Shown piece by piece: positions 20,801 to 26,003 of a stretch of 26,003 nt of DNA. Position numbers and translations under genes: made by a program. The number at the start of each line of letters is the position of its first letter. Within the stretch, counting starts at the first letter, position 1. Source of the DNA: Acanthamoeba sp. SK_2022b (Eukaryota > Discosea > Longamoebia > Acanthamoebidae); contig JANDJZ010000664.1 of assembly GCA_027943245.1 (NCBI GenBank), positions 1-26,003 on the forward strand, in the 5' to 3' direction. A model generated the notes under the pieces. It did not search any database. It was not told the origin of the DNA and saw only the letters and a list, made by a program, of their open reading frames with translations.

Positions 20801-21735
20801 TTCCTATTGTTCTCTTCATCTTCCTCTTCTTCCAGTCCTCCCCTAGCCAGTATTCCTTTTCCTCGGTAGTGGGTCTCTAGGAATTTCATCACCTTGTCAA
20901 GCTTATCGCTCTTCATTTCGATCGTTATCTTCTTCTTGATCTCCGAGTAGTTGAACTCGTTTGCCTGCCAATGGATCCCCTTGTCGTGTAGGAGTTCCAC
21001 AGTCTCTCGGACATCTGTCTTCTCAATACCTGTAATGATCAGGCACTCTCTTTCAGGTATTGGTAGGCGGGTAGGGTTAATCCTGTTGATCTCAGTGGCC
21101 TCGGTAGGGTTTGGGATGGTTTTATTACTCCTCGCTCTTTTTGGCTTATCTTCTACTTCCATCCCTTCATCGCTACTGCTCTTGTCTTCTCCTGACGGGT
21201 CCGAGTCTTCCTTCTCCCACTCCTGTCGTCCCCTCTTACCCTCATTTGTAGTTGGATGTCTTGAGAAGAAGCTATGCATGTTCGTTTGAGTTGATGATCT
21301 TGGGAGTGATAGCGTATGGTCTTTATTGTAGGTTATGGGGTCTTTTTTATTTTTTTCCCTTTTTTTGGGGTGGTGTCCATATTTGGGAGGTTGTGGGGCG
21401 GTGCGCGGGTCGGGTTGTTCGGGCCGGTGTGTGGTTGACGATCTGTTGTTATTGTGTTTTATGTTTTGTTGGTTTTCTATCTTTTTACGTAGGGAATGGC
21501 AGTGCTGTGTATCCGGAATCTGTGGTTGGGTGTTATGGTTATTGGTTTTTTTGATGCTAGCGGTCCGAGGGAAGGTCGTTGCAAGGTTATCTTTCAGAAA
21601 ATCTTTAAAAACTGTTAACGTGGTAACGTTGACCACAGCTAGCTTTGGTTTAAGGAGCACGCTAGTGCACTCCCTTGAGTATACGGAGGTTGCTCCTTGC
21701 TGCTTCTCCTCTTCCCGCTCCATCTTTTTTTCCAT
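14839..21735 (-). CDS. LINE polyprotein-like ORF: RRM, endonuclease, reverse transcriptase, RNase H
   Basis: A single open frame of 2298 residues starts at an ATG in strong context (gccatgg). Residues about 401-479 look like an RRM (TVSIRNI; LPWANYSFLTS; ALQLNGT), as in LINE ORF1 proteins. Hydrophobic segments lie at 575-593 and 671-689. The endonuclease spans about 703-990, with Asn 713, AAIQE (Glu 740), GDWNATP (Asp 884, Asn 886), RIDY (Asp 956) and TDHN (Asp 981, His 982). The reverse transcriptase spans about 1305-1580, with GFRPGHSTQD, AYIDLCKAYDSV (Asp 1401), GVRQGDGLSP and YCDD (1501-1504). The RNase H spans about 1834-2000, with WTDGG (Asp 1838), GELVAI (Glu 1874), TDCTSA (Asp 1896), IPSH (His 1949) and GNEAADRLA (Asp 1994). 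A Cys/His cluster (CPLC...H...C) lies near 2138-2174. It is probably two ORFs in nature; see the alternative ORF1 end at 20048. Confidence 0.9.
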   Translation of the reverse strand: MEKKMEREEEKQQGATSVYSRECTSVLLKPKLAVVNVTTLTVFKDFLKDNLATTFPRTASIKKTNNHNTQPQIPDTQHCHSLRKKIENQQNIKHNNNRSSTTHRPEQPDPRTAPQPPKYGHHPKKREKNKKDPITYNKDHTLSLPRSSTQTNMHSFFSRHPTTNEGKRGRQEWEKEDSDPSGEDKSSSDEGMEVEDKPKRARSNKTIPNPTEATEINRINPTRLPIPERECLIITGIEKTDVRETVELLHDKGIHWQANEFNYSEIKKKITIEMKSDKLDKVMKFLETHYRGKGILARGGLEEEEDEENNRNRTLSLRLPPDYQYNIESKDIIRAVRLATDGEITMTSTDFELIFKTTTLYQIVTRTDELANNLRWQHKIYMKGSCLLAPWRQNFYSELFTVSIRNINRKTSRPGLMKLVEKTAGAVAVSVYLGKDKETGKLLPWANYSFLTSQAQEKALQLNGTHLNATPPDSTQLTVPTHEQAKSQSWADTADRWKCQSTPQRKNAPTTTSGCKWPKKGLRQDWKEGKKKRNAERMLEPNRKGSANWPGASRSTNTPSTFKQYTPIPKINKQITATIAFLLLLAYLPQASAKVRTNTTEDSTDDQQHANLIFEYNQTCLPLSVRGSYMNTDKRRTRKTRPNKTEPTPNCGTKINSTNTARANQRIIEYTQIIVIICLLASWIPMAHAEDGQAITEDNHNTMANIVTIVSLNIWKNWKDIPDLCKAIQANNWDIAAIQEVGKWSEDYTGDLEKAATAHGLSIYWNLKSREATIANRTAKAAQHNNRNTKKRIRRRVKPSGGTAFIIQESLVPYSTITNNKKKNGKTMARVQQMQLKSLKHHIHINNIYAPSGNENKHNQFINNVIIPITQNTSNKTPLMLIGDWNATPAPGEKWTNYSKTGKQRKHQAIRDLINSKRVCDIHRKLNPTCNKHTYQQTKRPKKTEDQPWITTTRIDYCLTNKGMERRTVSSEILPAPIATDHNLVHIKIQTKTPRLSGHAPQTRYSKRPLYKLEEESKKKALREALRSAATADKQQEVTNRPNINDVYSRLNQRILNTIDHVLPAKGKAPTPYWSTEVSASKRNRHDAIKAINALTLAIRNKTDPDLNTKTRLRLLEEGIIIPTTYHTSHIERTLNELINFRSTLSKTIKRTHNKMKTDNICRYTNKLISAGHTNPKEFWRLLNAKRHHNQTIKAVRTIENNTETYHTDPHKIRTHFAEWWGKLFTHTPDQQGPEPWIPHVPQINQEQNTQLNKPITTEEVHHTIKKMKNTTPGTDGIPVAVIRELPESDLETLTYIFNQCLKGDDIPKSWREAAITLLYKEGDKAHPGNYRPITLLQVQYKIYTNILTQRLYKVFKHKILSKLQNGFRPGHSTQDCIRALTDIIEDGIQNKKELHVAYIDLCKAYDSVSHNALLKVLTQHGVNKHFVNAIAKIYHNSTVQLKINDTLSEHIPYSKGVRQGDGLSPLLFIIFLNPLLRWIEEDKKAGYTFASQMKIALLGYCDDIVLLGRSWKDINKTFHKLVQYYDHHNLAINTKKSGYTTTASDQSLAIKYKNEYISKLGPNEHYKYLGIWISLTLDWNRQIEESQRKATACLNILKKKRLPADLMVEVLNATITATLTYSMHITPFRQDTLQQINRMMADTLKRKLGLPKRYDNEPIFINKNRGGLGLTDLVCTAQFLDINTTTTLLNSNTIARDTILASMANATTPNSTIGRWRSAMQINRITSVIRITDPKQIHVGCNHNNTIVRKLYELGITKWDMLPNNPDTLQEYCQMALSPNKIDKQDMIEITRTRERMERNRELTSNTPQPTHTLPLEETEGYMHRNYATKTVRIWTDGGHIQDNTTAAIYAGEHPLLQEKIKVKHGGSSFIGELVAILVALQRAPTDMNLEIITDCTSAIKSIHSFNKWKKGRQARAEGKNIIKDIVMRIRQRKKTHHTTSFTYIPSHIKEKDIKYKEIGGKTQANWENKIKTLKELHGADFYTLVKGNEAADRLATKARTCPTTIYLRNETSSLDNVALINKQGGLIESKLKEMIYAANTQSMEETQKRRQSRGEFLRNAQTDFQKSAIPNSPDNHGIRLWAYKARLKSQMPNAEAMHQYWLRANTGDVWFARECPPGKDEEAWTLNRMVHSNQECPLCTKHQPCGADTIIIYREKDLGGNKELHNHIYTDCPYTEPIRNIRNQEVRDYINGMSEKARGTPNDITLWFDKNPPELEGRRDGPSTQLARYDRNMGGFCPKALRAALPLWGVPSNKVGVCITGVLHIVNKRAKEMWDLRREKMKEIRKMARDSRKGIT
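20048..20276 (-). other. ORF1 C-terminus in a second frame
   Basis: In the frame shifted by -1 relative to the long ORF, this stretch codes for a protein-like tail. It has GRPLEVSIYTPEEERPNYDQ, then a Lys/Glu/Arg/Ala-rich helix of about 40 residues, and ends SISIDEHSFDL before TAA at 20048-20050. The same stretch in the long frame (about residues 487-562) reads as low-quality Lys/Thr/Pro-rich sequence. The junction is a run of five A at 20277-20281 (minus strand). This is the expected form of an ORF1 end placed after an RRM. It is reached by a -1 frameshift, or was put out of frame by loss of one A. Confidence 0.6.
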
Positions 21736-21758
21736 GGCACTTCAATAAGTTTGATCAC

Positions 21759-21774
21759 CGCGGCCGCGGTTGTT
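21759..21774. repeat. Target-site duplication of the LINE, 5' copy
   Basis: Sixteen bases identical to 14738-14753. With the C before it, this copy contains the perfect 12-bp palindrome ccgcggccgcgg at 21758-21769, which includes a NotI site. Confidence 0.85.
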
Positions 21775-21932
21775 TTGCGCAACAAAAAAAAAGACTTTTT
21801 CTTTCTTTTTTCCTGTGGGCACAACAGATCCTTGGAATCCCAAGCCTTTCTAGAACGGAAACTTCCGGGGGATTGGGGCCGAGTAAACATTGCTTTGGCC
21901 TTGCATTTGTGTGATCTGTCACAAGAAGAAGG
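21775..21932. promoter_or_regulatory. Ancestral SRPBCC-DLST spacer, upstream of DLST
   Basis: The part of the original intergenic gap left on the DLST side of the LINE. It has an A-run and T-rich tract (21782-21815), likely the displaced 3' end region of the SRPBCC gene, and then the DLST promoter and 5' UTR. No named element was found. Confidence 0.4.
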
Positions 21933-24463
21933 ATGAAAAGAACCGTGTCACTGGGCAGGCGCCCTCTTTTCAACACGTGCCTCGTGCTCCAGGTGCCCTT
22001 CCAAGGCTTTTTGGATATCTGCGGCCGCAAATTAATGACGGTGACCTTGTTACTAATGGAGGGCGGGTTAAAAATCAGTCGAGCCGGGGCTCCATCCGTA
22101 CATTGTCTGGTGTGCGGGGAATATGTTCTTCTCACAACGGAGCGGGGCGCCCTGTCAGCATTACTACCACCCGAGCCCGCAGCGGCGGCCTTTGCGCTCT
22201 GCCGAAAAGATTCTATGCTACCGCAGGTGCGTGTGCCCCCCCCCCCCGGCCCGTTTGTCGAGGTGGGTGGTGCCGGGTCTATTCTATTTTTCCTACCCTT
22301 ACCTATCAAAATATATCCTAAATATATATATATATTATTCGAATGTCCAGAGACCAAGACCCAAGTGGTGCCCCCCATGGGCGACTCTATTACAGAGGGC
22401 GAGCTCAAGAACTGGTCCAAGGGTGCGGTCCTTTTTCCCCCAAATCTTCTTTGCGCAAATTCCACTAATCGGTCGCGACAACAATGCGCAGCGATTGGCG
22501 AGCACGTTGATGTGGACGACTTGGTTGCCGTCATTGAAACGGACAAGGTGGCCGTCGAGATCCGCGCCAAGGAAGCCGGAGGTAAGAGTGGAGGGGGGGG
22601 GCTACGCTTACGACAGAACTGTGTCCATCGAGTGGGACGGTGCGGGAAGGCTAACGGCGTGTTGCCCCCCCCCCCCAACCACCCCGCAGTGATCAAGGAG
22701 CACTTCGCCGAGGAAGGCTCGACCGTGTCCGTGGGCGCGCCCCTCTTCGCCTACGAGGCCGGTGCCGCGGCGCCCAAGAAGGCCGAGGCCCCCAAGGAGG
22801 GTATTTGCTCCCCCTGCCCAGCTCCCCCCCCGCCCGGAGAGTTTCGCGACCATTATAGGTCCTAGCTCAGATCCGGGCGCTCTTCCGATTGGTGCCGTGT
22901 TCGTGTGCAGCGCCGTCCAAGAAGGCTGAGCAGCCGCCCAAGCCAGACGCTGCTGCCCCCAAGCCTGAAGCTCCCAAGGCGGCCGCCGTTCCCGGTGCCT
23001 CATCTCTTGTCTTGTCCAAGGCTCTGTGGCACCGTGCTATTGCGTTTGCCTTCTCTGACTGTATGTTGGGTTGGCGCGGCGTTGTGCGCGTGTAGAGGCA
23101 AAGCCTGCTCCCGCTGCTTCCAAAGCGGACGTTCCTCCCCAGGCCTCCACCCAAAAAGCCTCGTCGGTCCAAGCCGGAGGCGAGCGCAAGGTTTGTGCTT
23201 GCCTGCACGCGCGATTGTGATTGGGGGTGGGGGGTGGGGTGGGTGGGTGGGCTTCAAGCAGCAATCGCCGCGACCGACTGATCACCACGTGCTCTGGCGC
23301 CGGCAGGTCAAGGTCACCCGCATGCGCGAGCGTATCGCCCAGCGCCTCAAGGACGCGCAAAACACCTACGCCATGCTCACCACCTTCCAGGAGGCTGACA
23401 TGTTCAACCTCATCAACCTGCGCGAAGATTTCAAGGTAAGCGCAAGGCCTGCCGACGATTTCAAATTGCGGTTGCTCACGCAGCGCGTGGGTGGTGATCC
23501 ATCGTGCAGGAGGAGTTCCAAAAGAAGCACGGCGTCAAGTTGGGCTTCATGTCCGCCTTCGTCAAGGCCTCCGCCGCCGCTCTCAAGGAGATTCCTGCCG
23601 TTAACGCCGGTGCGCCTCCTCCCCTCCTCCCGATGTGTGTGTGCGTGTGTGTGTGCGTGTGCGCGCGCGCGCAGCTGCGGCGAATGGCTGTCTTGTTTCC
23701 GTCTTCCCGCGCCGTCTGCCCCCCCTCAACCTAACCGCCCTCCCCCCTTGCAGTGTACGATGGCGCGAACAGGGAAATCATCTACCGGGACTACGTCGAC
23801 ATATCCGTTGCCGTGGCCACTCCCAGGTCCTCCCGCGCAGCTGCTGCCTCTCTTTCGCAATGCTAGCAGCACAGCTCACCCGGGCCATGCCTCTTGGGAG
23901 AACAGGGGCCTCGTCGTGCCGGTGTTGAGAGACTGCGACCATCTGAGCTTCGCTGACGTCGAGAAGCGCCTGGGTGAACTCTCCGCTCGGGCCCGCAAGG
24001 ACGAAATCACTCTCGAGGAGATGGCCGGCGGTACTCCTCCCCCCCCCCGCGCGCTACAAACCTCTCACTGGTGGGTGTTCTCGTTGCTGATGGTGCTCGC
24101 GTTGCTGGGGCTGTGCGTAGGCACTTTCACCATCTCGAACGGCGGCGTTTATGGTTCCCTGATGGGCACGCCCATCATCAACCCGCCTCAGTCGGCCATC
24201 CTCGGCATGCACGCCATCAACAAGCGCCCCGTCGTTGTCAACGACCAGGTCGTCATCAGGTGCGTGCGCCCGCGCGACGTGTCCGTTTTTTGGGGGGGGG
24301 GGAGGCATCGGTCTCATTTTTCTCGCTCCCTGTCACAAGGCCCGTCATGTACCTCGCGCTGACCTACGACCACCGCCTGATCGACGGCAAAGAGGCGGTG
24401 ACCTTCCTGAGGCATGTGAAGCACAACATCGAGGACCCTCGTCGTCTCCTTCTCGACCTGTAA
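21933..24463 (+). CDS. DLST: Dihydrolipoamide succinyltransferase, E2 of 2-oxoglutarate dehydrogenase
   Basis: This E2 transfers the succinyl group from E1 through a lipoyl arm to CoA in the mitochondrial TCA-cycle complex. The exons are 21933-21992, 22079-22226, 22351-22422, 22492-22581, 22690-22800, 22911-22994, 23096-23190, 23307-23435, 23510-23609, 23754-23826, 23906-24030, 24121-24259 and 24340-24463, giving 449 residues, normal for the family. The first exon is proposed from an ATG, a phase-0 splice and an Arg/Ser-rich, acid-poor presequence ending KRFYAT. The lipoyl domain has [17 protein letters not shown] and the lipoyl lysine in ETDKVAVE. An Ala/Pro/Lys linker follows with no recognisable E3-binding domain, as in animal E2o. 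The catalytic domain carries [36 protein letters not shown] and the active site [11 protein letters not shown]. Identification is firm; only the first exon is tentative. Confidence 0.93.
23636..23673. repeat. (GT)n/(GC)n alternating purine-pyrimidine tract in DLST intron
   Basis: gtgtgtgcgtgtg grading into gcgcgcgcgc, a sequence type that can form left-handed DNA. It lies in the intron after exon 23510-23609. Confidence 0.8.
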
Positions 24464-24797
24464 AGGGGCACCTGTGCAGGAGGACGGGACGAGAGGCGCG
24501 GCAAAGTAGTACACACGAGGTTTCTTTGTCGGTGCCCCCCAAGTAAAGGCCAAGGCGTTGTTTGGTTTTGGGTTGGGCGACCTCGGGGATAGACCAGAAA
24601 TTTCGTAGGCACGCCGGCGAGAGGCGCCAAAGGCGGAAGGCTGGCGGTACTCCCTTTTTTCCGGAGGGGAGGGAAAAGCCCGTGGCGGCTTGTGCCCCCG
24701 GGCTAGTTGTTGTTGGAACAGTTTTCGTGTGCACCACCTCACCAGACAGACCACACTGGCCACACACACCACACACACGTAGCACCACCAAGCGAAA
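24464..24797. promoter_or_regulatory. Intergenic region and promoter of the Hsp110 gene
   Basis: 334 bp between the DLST stop and the Hsp110 start, in tandem orientation. It holds the DLST 3' UTR and the Hsp110 promoter. A perfect heat-shock element core lies at 24596-24605 and a looser GAA...TTC pair at 24716-24726. No other gene is visible. Confidence 0.55.
24596..24605. promoter_or_regulatory. Candidate heat-shock element
   Basis: The sequence agaaatttcg fits nGAAnnTTCn exactly. It lies about 190 bp upstream of the start codon of an Hsp110-type chaperone, the expected kind of target for heat-shock factor. There is no adjoining perfect third unit, so it is a two-unit site at best. Confidence 0.45.
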
Positions 24798-25988
24798 ATG
24801 TCGGTCATAGGGATAGATCTTGGCAACAGAAATTCGATCATCGCTGTAGCACAGCGAGGTGGCATCGACATCGTGCTAAATGAGTGCTCCAATCGTCACA
24901 CGCCGTACGTCGCCTCTCGCGTTGGTCGCAATCAGCTTAAATCGCGCAGATTGCATGCAGATCAACCGCAGATCTACCTTAAGCTCCGGCTCATCCTGAT
25001 CTACTGCTTGCTCCTAGGTCGATGGTCGGCTTTGCGGGTCAGGAGCGCTCTATTGGCGAGGCTGCCATGGTCCAGGTGAGTTGTTGCCGCCACAACATCT
25101 GTGGATGAGAAGAAGGCTTGATCGCTCAAAGCAGTGGGCGGCGCATGTAGTATGCGAGGAATATCAGGAACACCGTGGCACAGGTGAAGCGTCTCATCGG
25201 CCGCAAATGGAACGAGAAGGAACTGCAGGACGAGCTGCCTCTGCTGCCATTCAAGGTCAAGGAGATTGAGAATGGCCAGATCGGCATCGAGGTACGTGGA
25301 AATGGGGGGGAGGGTAGTGGGTCACTACTGTACTGGGCAACGCTCGTCGCAGAAGCGATCGAGTCTGGGGGTTTTATAATGATTTATAATGATTGATAAT
25401 TATATTATATTATATTATTTGTATAATATTTATTTTAGTCGCACAAGGTAAGCGGTGGCCGCGCTCCTCTCTAACGGTGGGCGCGTGCGTGCGCGGGCGG
25501 GCAGGTGAGCTACAATGGCGAGCAGGTCACCTTCACCCCCGAAGAAGTGACTGCCATGGTGCTGGTGCAGCTGAAGAACATCTCGGAGAGCTACCTCAGG
25601 ACCAAGGTCAAGGACGTTGCCATTTCCATTCCGGGCTTCTTCACCTCGGCCCAGAGGAGAGGTAGGGTCGAGCCAGTCCATCAACATCATCATCATCATT
25701 CTCGCTCTTATTATTTTCACTCTCTCTCTCTCTCTCTCTCTCTCGCGGTGTGCGTGCGTAACCCAAATGCCGGTCCTCGTGTCCCGTGTGGCAGCCCTTC
25801 TCGATTCCACGCAGATCGCAGGCCTCAACTGCCTGAGGCTTGTCAACGAGATCACCGCTACCGCGATCGCCTACGGCATCTACAAAACCGATCTCCCCGA
25901 GAGCGACCCCCTGCACGTCATGTTTGTGGACGTCGGCGACTCGCACATGAGCGCGGGCGTTGTTGCTTTCCAGAAGGGCAAGCTCCGG
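24798..25988 (+). CDS. Hsp110 (Hsp70 superfamily nucleotide-exchange chaperone), 5' part
   Basis: Hsp110 proteins act in the cytosol as nucleotide-exchange factors for Hsp70 and hold unfolded proteins. Five exons in phase are visible: 24798-24904, 25018-25075, 25151-25291, 25505-25661 and 25795-25988, giving 219 residues of the ATPase domain; the rest is beyond the window. The first phosphate loop reads [10 protein letters not shown], with Asn where Hsp70 has Thr, as in Hsp110. Then come [41 protein letters not shown], the conserved [13 protein letters not shown], and [21 protein letters not shown]. The second phosphate loop is [15 protein letters not shown], not the DLGGGTFDVS of true Hsp70, which supports Hsp110. 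The last donor site is at 25989. A heat-shock element candidate lies upstream. Confidence 0.9.
25384..25437. repeat. AT-rich tract in Hsp110 intron
   Basis: Repeated ttataatgat and attatatt units within the intron between exons 25151-25291 and 25505-25661. Confidence 0.8.
25719..25744. repeat. (CT)n microsatellite in Hsp110 intron
   Basis: About 13 CT dinucleotides in the intron before exon 25795-25988. A short (CAT)n run at 25683-25698 precedes it. Confidence 0.9.
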
Positions 25989-26003
25989 GTAAGCCGCCCG
26001 CGC

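Larger units (their letters stand above)
14754..21758 (-). mobile_element. Non-LTR retrotransposon (LINE), apparently full length
   Basis: About 7.0 kb on the minus strand, bounded by a 16-bp duplication (21759-21774 and 14738-14753). It ends in an (AAC)n tail, the hallmarks of target-primed reverse transcription. It encodes an ORF1-like region with an RRM-type domain, an apurinic-type endonuclease, a reverse transcriptase, an RNase H and a C-terminal Cys/His cluster. The 5' leader before the first ATG is only about 23 bases and carries an in-frame TGA, so the reading frame begins inside the element. The coding strand is A-rich and much poorer in GC than the host exons. By domain content it belongs with EN- and RNase H-bearing groups (I, Tad, ingi, LOA); the exact clade needs a tree. 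No premature stop is present, so the copy is young. Confidence 0.95.

Noticed and set aside
14839..21735. The large minus-strand ORF considered as a viral polyprotein
   Set aside because: Endonuclease, reverse transcriptase and RNase H order, the target duplication and the (AAC)n tail define a LINE; there is no capsid, protease or integrase.
15197..21748. Many plus-strand open frames rich in Phe, Leu, Cys and Val
   Set aside because: They are antisense shadows of the A-rich LINE coding strand, without starts, motifs or splice support.
21890..22078. A longer DLST N-terminus read straight through from 21890
   Set aside because: That frame begins with TTG and gives a Cys- and acid-containing leader. 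The ATG at 21933 with a phase-0 intron (21993-22078) gives a better presequence.

Overview
This is nuclear DNA of a eukaryotic microbe, most likely an amoebozoan of the Acanthamoeba type. The signs are GC-rich exons, many short GT-AG introns (often only 70-150 bases), head-to-head genes, short intergenic gaps and a mitochondrial presequence. The genus is inferred from overall style and is not proven. No prokaryotic operon, CRISPR array or RNA gene was recognised. Exon chains were built by hand from splice consensus and codon phase; every chain given keeps a continuous reading frame.

Layout. (1) 78-1485, minus: seven exons of a proline iminopeptidase whose 3' end lies off the window. (2) 1652-8161, plus: a 28-exon gene for a protein of about 1007 residues with three RanBP2/NZF zinc fingers and a C-terminal PARP-type ADP-ribosyltransferase domain. 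Its introns hold most of the window's microsatellites. (3) 8263-9481, plus: a small membrane protein resembling DUF898. (4) 9813-10258, minus: a probable mitochondrial ATP synthase subunit f. (5) 10809-13804, plus: a 13-exon ATP-grasp ligase related to the PGM1 peptide ligase family. (6) 14003-14728, plus: a small SRPBCC/Bet v 1-like protein. (7) 14754-21758, minus: a complete-looking non-LTR retrotransposon (LINE) of about 7 kb, with a 16-bp target-site duplication and an (AAC)n tail. (8) 21933-24463, plus: the E2 subunit of the 2-oxoglutarate dehydrogenase complex (DLST). (9) 24798 to the window end, plus: the 5' part of an Hsp110-type chaperone gene.

The host genes do not form one pathway. 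Two are mitochondrial energy genes (ATP synthase f, DLST), two concern protein quality or signalling (Hsp110, NZF-PARP), and the rest are unrelated enzymes. The LINE split an intergenic gap of roughly 180 bp between the SRPBCC and DLST genes and landed 10 bases after the SRPBCC stop codon.

The items most worth a second look are the NZF-PARP fusion; the LINE, with an ORF1 tail in another frame, a repeated hydrophobic leader before its endonuclease and a split RNase H motif; and the PGM1-like ATP-grasp ligase in a eukaryote.
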